This document shows, piece by piece, positions 40,836-52,598 of a stretch of DNA of 64,000 bases. Below the pieces are notes generated by a model that saw nothing but the letters and a program-made list of their open reading frames with translations, was not told where the DNA came from and ran no database searches. The position numbers and the translations under genes were made by a program. Position 1 is the first letter of the stretch, and the number at the start of each line of letters is the position of its first letter. Source of the DNA: Triplophysa rosa (taxonomy: Eukaryota > Chordata > Actinopteri > Cypriniformes > Nemacheilidae); assembly GCF_024868665.1 (NCBI RefSeq), contig NC_079900.1, positions 26,474,560 to 26,538,559 of the forward strand. The letters run 5' to 3'.

Positions 40836-43096
40836 ATATTGAGAAAAGTTGGTGCCACCAGTAAACGGTGTGTTTTGCATGACAGTACCAAGCATGGACA
40901 ACTGGATTGCGGTCCTCTTGGCATTGCTGGTCCACTGGCACTAACCAGCATAAACCAGCTTGGACTTCACAACCAGTGTTGCTCAAGGGTGACCACCACC
41001 CAACAAACCAAATGTGGGACATGTACTAACTCTGTGTGGGACACCACTCAGTGCTTCCCCCAAGGTGTGTAATCCAGTGGGAGATAAATTACTGTTTGAC
41101 TAACTGAGATTAGGCTAGTCACTAAGGCATATTGGATTTTAATTTTGCTTTTGCTTTTGCTCATATGCAAAACACAAAAAAACTATACATTTTTGTTATT
41201 AAGTTAGGTTTACATCTGAAACTATGCAATAAAATTGTTGCGATGATTGTGAGGTGATGATTGACACACATAGCGACGTTCTGTCGTCTCGTAGCCATGA
41301 AAAAGAATATAACCCATTGGGTATCTGCTCTTTTTCAAAGACCGTTTTGTCCATCTAAAACACCCGCTGGCAGGTGTGCTTTGTTTTGTTTATGCTCTGA
41401 AGGCTGTTTCACAGAGCGCTATTTTGCTGAGTTGCCATGTTCGTTTATTTTTAAGCGCTTTTATGCTTATTGTTCACTATTAGATCATAAAGCTTGGCAC
41501 TTTAGGTGTTAAAAATCATCAGCTGTGGATATCACAGTGGAGATTTTTTTATGATGGATTTTTAAGGTTAGCCTATTTTCTCAGAGGTTATTTTCGGCTT
41601 GTCTTTGTTTGCTGTTTTTTCTATGAAGATCTGGTAACACTGTCACTTTAGCGAAGGGCTCATGAGAGCGATTAGCCCTGTGTCAAAATGTGCGAAAGTA
41701 AAGACTTCTTTTACTGTTCGTTTCCTTACATATAGACAAAGACACACCTCTGATGGGCTGATAACTATTGTGGCATGTTCATGCTAAATGCTGCCTCCGA
41801 AGTCACAACAAGTCACCTGCCTTGGTGTCACTGCCTTGTTGTGACAAGTCACCTTGCAGTGCAGTGACGTCTATCAAGTAAGGGTATTGTTGGCAGTGGA
41901 AGCCGGATCAGGGTTTGCTGTCCTGAACTTTACCATCGTGTAGTGTACTGTACCATACTGCTCAGTGAAAAAGAGCTGTTAGACAACTATTAGCAGCATT
42001 TTCCTGAAAATATAATATGCTGTATGCTCTTAATCAGCCACTGGTCTGTGTTAGCATCATTTTGTTCTATGATAGGCCTACTTACATTTTCGTTCCCGCA
42101 GTTAATCAATTTTGTTTTACTGTAGGTCTATAGAATAGATGTAATATGCACTTTTCGCTCGATTTATAATGGTGTCATTTAAAAAATACACACACAACTA
42201 TGATGTCACATTCAGCTACCACACATTCAAGTTTAAAGCAGTCCTGTCTCATATGACTGTAATGTATGTCTTTCTGTTTGTGTCCCTCCCCTCTCTCATT
42301 GCTTTGTGTGTCCAGGTGGGTCATTTTCTGTGGGAACGTCCTGTGTCTCGGCTTCTCTTTCCACTCCTATCTCATTGATTTCTGGTTCTCTGGAGCTTCA
42401 GCAAACAACAGCGTTGTACCATATCGAGCCGATCACCTCGCATTTCCTGAGAGCTACAATACCGCTTCAGCTCACAGGCTCTACAGTTCGTGTCATTAGC
42501 AATGGGTGGGCAGACACTTTGATTATAGGAAGTGCCCAAGGCTTCAGATAAGAAGCAGGGGTTTGGACAATGCAGCCCGACTGATCCATCACTCAACTGA
42601 AACTTTGCTTTGTTCCAAAAGTCTGATGCATTACTTGATGATCTTGTCAATATATTTGAGGTATTCGTGGTAACAGGAGGTTTCTTCTATGACAGCATCA
42701 TGAAAACAATCTACATAGCCAGTAACTCCACGAATGGCCACACACACTAGAGAAACAGTTTACTACAAAAGAGTTTGAGATTAGCATGTGGTTGAGGAAA
42801 TGATACAATAAAAAATGACAAAAATATAATACAGTCTTTACAGTACTGGAAGCTAATAGTAAATGTTATGTTATTCGAATGTAGAGTAACGTTTTTTTTT
42901 TCGTTCTTTCTGTCAATGTCTATTGTGGTCTTCTGTGGCTTTATAAAATCAGTAAAGATAATCTAGTGTTTCACAAGCCTTAAAGATCATTTGCAGCGCA
43001 CCTGTGTGACATCGAGAGTGTCTCGAATGAAAGGTTCACCCTGCACAAACCCCCACTGACAGACCCGTGTCCATCATTCCTGCCATATTAAAGCTG
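40836..43096. other. Unassigned, one candidate exon
   Basis: A short AACCAGCATAAACCAGCT repeat word lies at about 40941. At 42250-42315 a long pyrimidine tract ends in GCTTTGTGTGTCCAG, a good splice acceptor in front of frames that stay open to 42373, 42499 and 42551. No protein family is recognised. Nothing else is supported. Confidence 0.3.
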
Positions 43097-43109
43097 GGGT
43101 CATAGGTCA
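43097..43109 (+). promoter_or_regulatory. DR1-type nuclear receptor site candidate
   Basis: GGGTCA-T-AGGTCA: two half sites spaced by one base (43097-43102, 43104-43109). This is the DR1 pattern bound by RXR heterodimers, HNF4 or COUP-TF. It lies in a block (43000-43260) without repeat character. Confidence 0.4.
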
Positions 43110-43509
43110 TGGTGTTGGCCAGATGACAGTGTGCTGTCAGTGCAGCTAATTGTATGCCTGTTGTCCCGTCATGTCATTATCACATTCGCTCTTAGTGAGA
43201 TAAGTTTCTCATTGTGACTCGAACAATAGCTTCCATTGGATTCAGGTAAACTAATATTGTCTTGTTTAGGGGTGAAGCTATGCTGTGTGTCAGTTTACAT
43301 GGCTATGATCATTTTAGCGTTCTTAAGACCATTATCACTATACCATTGCTCATGATTAGTGACTTAAACAAATCATGCAGAGCAATAAGCAAGCACATTC
43401 ATTCTGAAGTCATTACAGTAGATGGTGAAATCAAACCTAGGCTGTAACAGACTTTATGAATGACCCGAGCCACATCTGCAGACCAAATTATAGAGAGTTT
43501 TCAGACTTG

Positions 43510-43977
43510 GGGCCTCATTTATAAAATGTTGCGTAGAAACTGTCCTAAATTAGATTTTACTATAATTTCTCAAAGTGCGTATGTGTGATTCATAGAATGA
43601 ACGTACGCATAGAAAACGCGTGTACGCCTCTCTATCAGATGTGAAGTCTATAAATTGCAAATGATCCTGAAATTGGGTGCAGCTGAACAGTTTCAGATCT
43701 CCGCCTTTTAATGATATCTAATTAATTTCATTGATATATAAAAGAGCATCAGTCAACATCCAAATCCTTTACGAGCGGCGAGAATGACTTATATTTCCAA
43801 AAACCTGCAGCACTCGGACAAGCAAAAGTGCGTACGTCTGCTCAGACCCCGATGTGGCGCTAAGCACTTTTCCACATTGAAGACCGTTTTTATAAATATG
43901 AAGGTTGTCGTAGATTTTTGCGTACGCACACTTTTACGATCAAATCTGTGTGTATGCACGTTTTATAAATGAGGCCC
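43510..43977. mobile_element. MITE with GGGCCTCATTTATAAAA ends
   Basis: The left GGGCCTCATTTATAAAA is the exact reverse complement of the right TTTTATAAATGAGGCCC, 468 bp apart. Inside are paired GTACGCA/TGCGTAC words. No transposase is encoded. This terminus is familiar from abundant fish MITEs. Confidence 0.85.
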
Positions 43978-44937
43978 AGAAGTTTGTTTGTCTTCAACGA
44001 GTGACTGAATTGTTATAATGCTTTTTACGGACCGCTCTCCATCTCCCATGATGCATCGTGAGGCGACCACCTGATTGGAATCAAATGGAGGACACTGACA
44101 GTTAACACCACAAACGTATGTTTGTACACTTGTGTTCGTTATTGTTGACAGTTTTTTCTACTTTTAAAGAATGAATGTTATTAAATATAATATACGTAAA
44201 GGTAAGTAAACACAACAAGCAGTTGTTTTGTTCTCTTTAGTACAATAATCGTGACAAATAAAGCAAAAAAGAACCTTTAGCATTTTACAAAACAATTCTT
44301 AAAGCCACACAGGTGTAATTTAAGGTAGGTGTTATGTTTATGACGGTACTGTCCAACGCATGGTAAATACGGTAGCGTCTGTAGTCGCACATTCATTTTC
44401 AGAGTGAACTAGGGATCGGTTTCAGAAGCAAAATATGTGTGTGAGAGGAATTTGCATGTGCACAAACGTTCCCCTCAACGGTCAGCACCGATCTTTAGCT
44501 AAGAGGCATTTCTAGATGTACATGTGTACATGAAATGGCTTTGGTGAAGATCTGAGTGTATTGTTGTGTGACTGCACTTACAGTACATGCAGGGAGTCTC
44601 TGGAAGTGTCATCAGTGTAGTTGGTAACAGTTTGTTTGACATTCCAATGCTATCAGTTTGGAAGAATAACATGTTTGCTCTCAAGTCGGCTGCTGATACA
44701 TCAGCGTTAGTCAATAAAGTAAATCTTCCTTAATTGCATTCTTTAAACAAAACTCATTTTCAGCCTGACAAAGAATGTTATTGAGTCTTAAGGCCACTTT
44801 GACTCTTTCCTTTATTCATATATTGACATTTGTACACCCTGGGAAAGTTTGGTGAAAACATATTAAAGTGTCACTTACAGGGTCTATGTTTTACGTAATC
44901 CACTCCTGTATGACAAATTCAATTCATTATGTTAAAA
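43978..44937. other. No recognised feature
   Basis: No gene, RNA or repeat could be supported. Confidence 0.4.
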
Positions 44938-45240
44938 AAATGCATGTAGACAAAAATTGGACACACCTACATTATTATTATTTCTCACATTTTAGAATAA
45001 TGGTGTGGAATTTATTTAATGGACAAATGGTATTTATGGTGTGAGGAGTGTAAATAATGTTCTTCTTACAGTATATGTACACGCATATAGGATTAAAAAG
45101 ATCCTTCTTCGCAGTAGCTGATTTGACAAATTATCCTCACTAATTACAAAATAAATAGGCTTAGTTAACTATTTTCATGCATTAAAGAAGTTCATGATAA
45201 ACATAAAGTCAGTCAAATGTATCCAAACTTTTGACTGTGG
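44938..45240. mobile_element. Short Tc1-derived element
   Basis: The left ACAAAAATTGGACACACCTAC and right GTATCCAAACTTTTGACTGT correspond to the two ends of a Tc1 family whose termini read AGTCAAAAGTTTGGACACAC. The interior is short and non-coding. Confidence 0.65.
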
Positions 45241-45336
45241 AAGTAAGAATCCAAGAATTCTCAATGAGTTTATCATGTCTCCTTGACATCATGCCAAGTA
45301 TCCAAGTGCCTACATATACTAAAACCTTGTATACAG

Positions 45337-45529
45337 TAATACGTTTTCATTTGAAAATGTATCTTTTTCTCTCCGTTTTGGCTTTACATCCAACCTGAGA
45401 CAGAGTTTTTGTCAACGAAAACAGAGCTTTTTGAAACGCTCCCCAAAGTGGATGAGTTTGAAAATGCCATTTTCACTTAACAACAGTTTTGCCAAAGGGC
45501 GTTTTCAAATGAAAACATATTAGTGTGCA
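45337..45529. repeat. Small palindromic MITE
   Basis: TAATACGTTTTCATTTGAAAATG at the left mirrors CGTTTTCAAATGAAAACATATTA at the right. The interior AACAGAGCTTTTTGAAACGC is familiar from cyprinid repeats. Confidence 0.7.
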
Positions 45530-46193
45530 CAAGGTTTTTGTGTGCTGATTTTCTGCATAGTTTTTATGTTAATGGAGCTTGGGTTTAAAATCGATTTGTC
45601 TTGATTGTAGCATTATACTGAATTTGAGAAGACATATGTGCATGTTACTAAAGTGTGTGAGCTATAATTTTCAAATACACTGACCTGTAATCAGCAGTAT
45701 TACCACGGGTTCACACTGCACGCGTGAGCAGCGCCTTCAGAGTTTGTACAGCGTGACAGCAGCTGCTTCAAAGGTAAAAGGTGAGCAAGACAACCATAAA
45801 TGTGGTACTGCTAGAGCTATAGCTGTCTGTGTATTATGTAATAAGATAAAATAAAGTTTATAAATCATCATCTGGCTAGTTTACTGGCGTGATTTTATAC
45901 ACCATACTTTCACGTAAACTGAATAATTAAAAATGAATGGGAACATCATCTAAAAATGTGTGGGGTTTTCTACATACTTCTAGTCTTGCAAAAACAACAG
46001 ACTCGCTTATGCTGTGCATTTTGAGCAATTGTATTTTAAAATAATTATAGAAAAATAAACAATAAAATAACAAAAGTCTGCTGTCACTTTAACTGAGCAT
46101 GAGCGTGCTGCTCAAGCGACGCTCCTGCTTGACCTGCTCCCGGTGTGAAAGCAATCATTCGTTAACATGCACGGCGAAAAAAATATGCGCTAC
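45530..46193. other. No recognised feature
   Basis: No gene or repeat recognised. A GCGTGAGCAGCGCC-rich part near 45720 is not enough for a call. Confidence 0.35.
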
Positions 46194-46310
46194 TAGGGTT
46201 CCTCAAATCTTACCCTGGAGTGCCAATGCCCTGCAGAGTTTAGCTCCATCCCTGATCTAACACATCTGAGCAATCTAATCAAGGTCTTCAGGACAAAGCC
46301 ACTTTGGAAG
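46194..46310 (+). repeat. DNA repeat end (left of an inverted pair)
   Basis: TAGGGTTCCTCAAATCTTAC, CCTGCAGAGTTTAGCTCCAT and AATCTAATCAAGGTCTTCAG are the end of a hAT-like fish repeat. The reverse complement lies at 48505-48585. Confidence 0.65.
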
Positions 46311-46439
46311 CATGGAACCTTTAGTCAAAAAACCCATAGCTAACGGCTAATGCTAACGCTGCGGCTTCCAATAGTAAAAAAATGGAAACAGCTAGCTATA
46401 TTAGCTGGTTACATTAAAAATCCATTGATATCGCTGATA

Positions 46440-46847
46440 CTGCTGTTTCAACACAGTCTCACAGGAATTCGTGACATTGTCACGTACTGTAATCTATTAA
46501 TTCGTGTTTACTGACACGAATTTCTCCTTTTTTTCGTGTCAGTCAGCACGACTTTTTTCATGTCACCTAGCACGACTTTTGATCTAATGTATTTTAAAAC
46601 GCGGTATCTTTCATATGTATAAATTTATATCAACACAATCTGATGGGAATTCATAGCTATTTTACAAGGTGGTTCATTCGTGTGAATTCCTATTTCCTAC
46701 GATCTCATTGGTATGTTTTGACTTTTCCCCTGTGACGTTGAGTTTAGGGGCAAGGTTAGGGGAGCCATTTATCATTGCTTTGCCACCTCGTGAAACTCAC
46801 GTTTTTAGCTAAATTAGACTTTACGGTTGTCATTTTAGGGTTTGGGG
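46440..46847. repeat. Cyprinid repeat with GAATTC/CACGA words
   Basis: CACAGGAATTCGTGACATTG, TCTGATGGGAATTCATAGCT, CATTCGTGTGAATTCCTATT and GTTAGGGGAGCC. It is a degenerate copy of a MITE-like family with repeated GAATTCGT words. Confidence 0.55.
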
Positions 46848-47159
46848 TGGGAGGAGAGCCATGAGGGAACGGTGCGAGGCCGATGACGCGAGTGATAATG
46901 AGTGTCAGCTGCACGTTGCACCGGTCTTGCATCTCTCACGGAGGAGCGGAAGCATAAAAGGACGAGCGACAGGAGTGAAGGAGAGAGAGGACCAGGCCTG
47001 GACATTGTGTTAAGTTTTATTTATGTTTGTGTGGCCGGCAGTTGACCGTAAGGCAGCTGTCCCTTTACTTTTGTTTTGTTGTTGGTTTATTTTATTAAAA
47101 GTTTGATTTAATGTTCGCCGGTTCCCGCCTCCTTCCCGTTTACTTCTAATTTTGTTACA
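46848..47159 (+). mobile_element. LTR-like fragment
   Basis: GAGCGGAAGCATAAAAGGAC (TATA-like AGCATAAAAGG at about 46951), then ATTTTATTAAAAGTTTGATT as polyadenylation-type signal and the end TTTACTTCTAATTTTGTTACA have LTR wording. The left boundary is uncertain and no target duplication was found. Confidence 0.5.
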
Positions 47160-48414
47160 ATCAGTTTTATTGTTTTATGGACATCAGCAGCATGCATTTT
47201 TCTATATGAAAACAGAAATTTTAATAAAAATATAACTTAAATACAACTAGGTTGTATAACGAAGCAAACAGCATGGTTTGAAAAGAAACAATCAAACATT
47301 ATACAACAAATAATTAAAATACAATTTGTCAAATGAACAATTCACGCCCATTTTATCACTACATTCCTGGAAAAACAACGCCACAAATGCATAAATTCAA
47401 TATTTAGCAAATAAACGCTTAACTTATCATATGTTCTCTCTGCAATGCTTATCTGGTTGTCAATAACTCCACCTCTCACTTCCGTTCTGTAGCTGTGGTT
47501 CAGAAACTGCGGTTTTGAACCTTCTGCAGCTGAATACATCTCGTGGCTTTAGCGGTACGCAGGAAAGCAGACCAGAGGGTGTTTCTTTCGGCTGGATGCC
47601 AATAGAAGAGAAGTTTCACTACACTGAATAAATCGCTTTTGTGAGGAAACAGCTGTTCATTTAAGGAATCAACTGCCTGTCCATTAATGTTCAACATGTT
47701 TTACACTAAACAATACTTTCGTTGGGGAGGATATGTCAATTTTACTATGATAAAATGTTTATTTTTTAAGAGAAGGCAGAGTAGCGAATGTTGCGACAGG
47801 CAGGACTCACTTACGGCATTATCGTAGATTTTTATTGTAATATTGAATGATGGATTTCAGGTTTTAGCAGTTATGAGAACACTTGCATTGTAACTAAAAC
47901 TGCATGTACTGTATGCATATGACGCTGATGCAATTTTATGAAAAAGAGGACATGAGTATTGTAAAATATTATATTGTATATTTGTTATTGAATGAAGTTG
48001 AAATGTTTGAATAAATACATTTGAAATGTAATGACTTTTGCACTGTTGCGTTGATCACGACAATGCAATTTAACGAATAAGGTAAAATAAACAAATAAAA
48101 AGGTATGGTTTCTTTGACTTCCAGATTTCAACAAATAAATTGCATTTACAATTACGGTCATGTGGTGTATTTTAAACCATAACAATATCAGCATAATCAA
48201 CCAAATCCCTTTTCTTGTGCAATATGTATTGACAATACAAACAAACAAATCCACACGAAACTGTGAGACGTAAACTGTTACAGACTGTCATAAAACAGTG
48301 AACTCTAGCCACTGACGCCACTGCCTGATAATGCCTCACGTGATCCATGTTAGCCATTACGCTTTTTCCTGTGGTAAGTATTGCAGACCCTTCCATCTCT
48401 CTATATAAGAGTAT
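47160..48414. other. Unassigned sequence
   Basis: Very AT-rich. Minus-strand frames at 47342-47539 and 47500-47697 might be remains of a transposon gene because both run on from a splice-like region, but no motif is recognised. Confidence 0.3.
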
Positions 48415-48504
48415 CTATTTATTTTATTTTATTTCATTTATAACAGGGACAATGCATATTAATAAACATTACTGTAAATATGCCAGAGTTAGCCAAAAGG
48501 CATT

Positions 48505-48585
48505 TTCTCTGTTCAGGATGTGATCAGGGTTTGAGCTAAACTCTGTAGGGCGCTGGCCCTCCTGGACCAGATTTGAGGAACCCTG
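48505..48585 (-). repeat. DNA repeat end (right of an inverted pair)
   Basis: GATCAGGGTTTGAGCTAAAC ... CAGATTTGAGGAACCCTG is the reverse complement of 46194-46258. With its partner it could bound a 2.4-kb DNA element, but no flanking duplication is seen. Confidence 0.6.
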
Positions 48586-48818
48586 ATATATTTGCATCAG
48601 TAAACAACAGGCCTCTGTTGAGCTCTTCAGCGCTAGCAAGAGTTAAAGGCTTCAAAGAGATTTTTAAAAAGTCATTGTTGTTATGACAACAGGCTTAAAG
48701 CACCTGTGACACTTGACCCTAAATGCGACCTTTCAGTGCAGATAGATCTACTCACCTTCTACATCTTTCACAAGAATCTGAATTCGTTACACATTATTAT
48801 ATTAAGTTATATTATAAC

Positions 48819-49031
48819 TGTAATGTATTGGGTAACTGTTGTTTGGGGATGTTTCTTTAAGAGAGCTGAATGGGGGTAGGGAAGTAGGGGGGGGTGTTCA
48901 TGATACCAAAAAACGTGGCAGTTCAGCCAGGTAGTAGGGGATGTAGTTATAACAGCCACATGTACTGTTGATGATGTTCAGTAAAGGTTCTTAAATGTTA
49001 CCTGTCTACTCCGTCATTGAAGAATATTACA
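48819..49031 (+). repeat. 5' LTR of Gypsy element
   Basis: 213 bp, TG...CA. G-rich run AGTAGGGGGGGG at about 48882-48893. Short LTRs like this are seen in several fish Gypsy lineages. Confidence 0.95.
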
Positions 49032-49099
49032 TTGGCGACGAGCGGAGCCGGACCGCTGTGTGCAGATAAGTGATTGGGGGATAACAAGTGTATGCGAAC

Positions 49100-49962
49100 A
49101 TGGCTATGCTGGGCCGTATCGAAGAGTTTGATGACTGTGCTAATTATTCTTTTGAGGAATACATTGAAAGACTGGAATGTTTTTTTCATGCAAACAACAT
49201 TGAGGATTAGGACAGAAAACGCTCTGTGCTACTGAGTGTGTGTGGTGCAAAGACGTATTCCACTTTACGTTCAGTGCTTGCCCCGACACAACCGTCTACT
49301 GTGACTTATGCGAACATTGTGGCTGCTTTAAAACGCCATTACAGTCCAGCGCCATCAGAGATCGTGCAGCGTTTCCACTTCCATAATTGTAAACAGTAAC
49401 CACATCAAAGTATTTCTAACTACATTGCTGAGCTTAGACGTTTGTCAGTGCACTGTGCGTTCGGAGATCAGCTAACCGCCCCGATGAGGGGCTACAGCGC
49501 CGCTTATTGGCTGAACCTACGCTTACGTTTAAAGAGGCAGAAGAAAAGGCTCTGGCTGCTGATGCAGCCCTGTTAAACACTCGCCTCCTTCGTCAACAAC
49601 AAAACGAATCGCAACCGAATGATGATATTCATTATGCAGCTCACGCTTCAGTTCATAAAACAGCGGCACAAACTGAAACTCCAAAGTGTGACAAACCATG
49701 CTTTAGATGTGGTGGCCAGCATACTCCACAAGCTTGTAAGTTCACCACGGCAGTATGCCATTACTGTAAGAAAAGGGGACATATAGCTCGGGTGTGTTTA
49801 ACAAGAACCAAGCACAATACTGGACAAGGTACAGGAAATACAAAAGCGGGGCAGAGTACAGATATCATAACGCATGAACAGCAAAATGAATACTATGTTT
49901 ACCACACTACAGGAACATTAAAAAAAGGGGGCAGAAGCCATATTTGGCCACTGTTGTCCTAA
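49100..49962 (+). pseudogene. Gypsy gag, broken
   Basis: Capsid/nucleocapsid protein. The start codon at 49100 opens MAMLGRIEEFDDC, then SFEEYIERLECFFHANNI, a stop, and KRSVLLSVCGAKTYSTLRS, the usual Gypsy capsid pattern. After a second stop SISNYIAELRRLSVHC follows. A deletion near 49470 shifts the frame into LQRRLLAEPTLTFKEAEEKA. The nucleocapsid part is open from 49507 to 49962 and has two zinc knuckles: CFRCGGQHTPQAC and CHYCKKRGHIARVC. The latter is a canonical CX2CX4HX4C; the former has three residues between C and H. Confidence 0.9.
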
Positions 49963-50225
49963 ATGGAAAAGCACACACGATGGAAGTGGATTCCGGAGCA
50001 GCATGTTCCCTGATTAGTGAGCACACTTATCACTCGTTGTGGCCTGATCAACTTCCGGAAATGCACCAAGACAAGGGAATACTAAAACAGTGGTCACAAG
50101 CAACTTTGGAATTGAAAGGATATATGTTTGTGGAAGTAAGGTACAAGGGCACAGAAAAGACTCTTCCTTTGTTTGCCAAGGGCAGGGCATTAGTCTGCTG
50201 GGACGAGGCTGGTTTGAACCACTAG
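49944..50225 (+). pseudogene. Gypsy aspartic protease
   Basis: Retropepsin-type domain that would cut the polyprotein. The active-site box EVDSGAACSLIS (usual form D-T/S-G) lies about 14 residues after the start. LKGYMFVEVRYKG and LPLFAKGRAL follow, with the end of the domain in the next frame (GISLLGRGWF, usual form LLGRDWL). It is in a different frame from both gag and RT, overlapping each slightly. Whether one of these shifts is programmed cannot be said; one at about 50170 looks like a simple deletion. Confidence 0.85.
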
Positions 50226-51604
50226 GGATATCAGTGGAAGGGATACATGGCATACAGTTGCAGTCTCTGGAGGACATCTTGACTGAATATGCAGAGGTTT
50301 TTCAGGACATTGGTGCCTGCCGAGCAGCCCCAATCTCTATTGACATTGATTCCACAACGACCCCACTTTTCTTTAAGGTACTGCTAGTTCCTTTTGCTTT
50401 ATGGCCACAACTAGATGAGGAGCTGGATAAGTTAGTGGCACAAGGGATTTTCGAACCTGTGCGACATGCAAGATGGGCCACACTCATAGTGACAGTAGCA
50501 AAAAAGGATGGGGGTCTGAGAATTTGTGGTGACTATCGTTCCACTGTGAATACAGCTGTTAAGCCGGATGTGTACCCTTTACCCACAGCATCTGAACTTT
50601 TCTCAAAACTAGCTGGGGGAGTATTCTTTACTAAACTTGATTTGAAACAAGCTTACCAACAACTTCCAGTGGATGACAAAGCAGCAGACTTGCTAACTAT
50701 TAACACCCATCGTGGCCTTTTCCGACCTCGGCGATTGCAGTTTGGAGTGTCAACAGCTGTTTCAAATTTTCAGAGATTTATGGACACTCTGTTCGCTGGA
50801 ATTCCAGGAGTCCAGCCATATCTGGATGATATCCTAATTTCAGGTAAATTCATGGAAGACCACAATGCGCAGCTAAAGGCTGTTTTTAAGCGTCTTGCAG
50901 AAGCTGGTCTGAGGCTGCAAAAAGAGAAAAGCATTTTTGCAGCGACTCAAGTTGAGTTTTTGGGGTTTCGAGTGGATAAGGATGGAGTTAAGCCAACTCG
51001 TGAAAAAGTGGAGGCTATTCAGAAAGCCCCGGCTCCACAAAACAAAACAGAGCTCCAGGCCTTTTTGGGGCTACTGAACTTTTATAACTGTTTCCTTCCC
51101 CACAAAGCTACAGTCATGGAACCCCTGCATCGCTTGCTGGATCACTCTGCCACGTGGCAGTGGGGAGCCAAACACGAAACAGCTTTTACGCTAGCAAAAC
51201 AGCTGCTGCAAACAGATAAGGTGCTGGTGCATTATGACGAAAAAAAAACACTGGCAGTGGTCTGTGATGCCTCACCATATGGTCTTGGTGCTTTATTGTT
51301 CCACATGGAATGTGATGGCCAGGAAAGACCCATCTGTTTTGCTTCCAGAACAATGTCTTCCACTGAACGGAATTATGCCCAGATTGATAAGGAGGCTTTG
51401 GCTGTCATTTTTGCAGTCAGGAAGTTTCATCAGTATCTTGCAGGTCATCATTTTGTGATTTTTACTGACCTCAAACCCTTGCTGGGCCTTTTACACCACT
51501 CCAAGCCAATGCCTGCTGTTCTGTCACCACGGATGTTACGATGGAGTGTGATCCTTGGAGCTTATGACTATGAGCTATGTTACATACCTGGGAAAAACAT
51601 CTGA
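50090..51604 (+). CDS. Gypsy reverse transcriptase and RNase H
   Basis: Open frame of 504 codons, the longest of the window. Residues 1-45 are the shifted end of protease. LDEELDKLVAQGIFEPV, ATLIVTVAKKDGGLRICGDY, YPLPTASELFSKLAGG and FFTKLDLKQAYQQLPVDD follow with the first catalytic aspartate. QFGVSTAVSNFQRFMD and PYLDDILISG (YLDD catalytic box, about 50818) come next, then VEFLGFRVDKDGVKP. The RNase H part has LAVVCDASPYGLGALL, NYAQIDKEALAVIFAVRKFH and IFTDLKPLLGLLH. The frame ends in a stop at 51602 at the usual NADALSRLP. All RT and most RNase H catalytic residues are present. Confidence 0.9.
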   Translation: MVTSNFGIERIYVCGSKVQGHRKDSSFVCQGQGISLLGRGWFEPLGISVEGIHGIQLQSLEDILTEYAEVFQDIGACRAAPISIDIDSTTTPLFFKVLLVPFALWPQLDEELDKLVAQGIFEPVRHARWATLIVTVAKKDGGLRICGDYRSTVNTAVKPDVYPLPTASELFSKLAGGVFFTKLDLKQAYQQLPVDDKAADLLTINTHRGLFRPRRLQFGVSTAVSNFQRFMDTLFAGIPGVQPYLDDILISGKFMEDHNAQLKAVFKRLAEAGLRLQKEKSIFAATQVEFLGFRVDKDGVKPTREKVEAIQKAPAPQNKTELQAFLGLLNFYNCFLPHKATVMEPLHRLLDHSATWQWGAKHETAFTLAKQLLQTDKVLVHYDEKKTLAVVCDASPYGLGALLFHMECDGQERPICFASRTMSSTERNYAQIDKEALAVIFAVRKFHQYLAGHHFVIFTDLKPLLGLLHHSKPMPAVLSPRMLRWSVILGAYDYELCYIPGKNI

Positions 51605-52598
51605 AATGCTGATGCCCTGAGCCGTCTGCCCTTGCCCGGGTTACACCCCCACCCTTGGAGGTTTTGCTACCGGAAATGGTGCCAGACGCGCCTATGCATG
51701 CGATCAAATTGCTAGCCTCACGCTCAAGCACCCTGTTTTGTCACGGGTGTTACGCTGGGCCCTGCATGGATGGCCAACTGATATGAGAGACAGCCAATTC
51801 AAACCCTTTCTGTTGCGCCGCCATGAGCTCTCTGCCCACAAAAACTGTTTGCTATGGGGAAGCCGTGTTGTGGTTCCGGACTTGGCGAGGGCAGAAGTAC
51901 TTGCCATGTTACATGATGCTCATCCTGGCATTGTGCACATGAATGGACTCGCAAGGAGTTATGTGTGGTGGTCAGGTATGGACAAGGATATAGAGGAGAC
52001 TGTCAGAGCATGTGATACCTGTCAGAAGTCATGTCATGCACCACCCAGGGCAAATGTGCACCCTTGGGAATGGACAACGAAAAGTTGGTCCAGGTTACAC
52101 GTTGACTTCGCAGGCCCCTTTCAAGGTAAACTATTTCTCGTAGTAGTTGATTCGCATAGCAAATGGCTCTAAGTATCTCTGATGAGCTCCACGTCATCGT
52201 CTGCTGTTATTAACACACTGAGACTTCTTTTTGCAACACACGGCTTGCCTGATGTCATAGTATCGGATAATGGGGCTGCATTCACCTCTGCACAGTTCCA
52301 GGAGTTTGCTGAACGGAATAGCATTCGACACATCACCACAGCGCCGTATCATCCAAGTTCAAACGGACAAGCTGAGCGCATGGTGCAGACTGCGAAGGAG
52401 TCTCTCTCCCGCATCACCAAAGGTGATTGGCAAACTCGACTTGCTTGCTTCCTGCTGTCACAGCACGTCACACCCAACTCGGCAACAGGTAAAAGCCCTG
52501 CTGAGTTGCTCATGAATCGGCGACTAACCACTGCCCTTGACAGGCTACACCCTGATTATGAAAGCAACATGCACCACAGGCAGGATAGTTCCTGCTGA
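51605..52598 (+). pseudogene. Gypsy integrase, broken
   Basis: DDE integrase. After NADALSRLP (now behind the stop) and a frameshift, 51738-52172 is open. It holds the H2C2 zinc-binding region (LHDAHPGIVHMNGLARSYVW to CDTCQKSCH) and LHVDFAGPF with the first catalytic aspartate. A TAA at 52170 interrupts it at SKWL. The second half, 52182-52598, has VIVSDNGAAFTSAQFQEF with the second aspartate and YHPSSNGQAERMVQTAKESL with the glutamate, then NSATGKSPAELLMNRRL. A further shift at about 52540 leads to the C-terminal part. The catalytic triad is complete. Confidence 0.9.
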
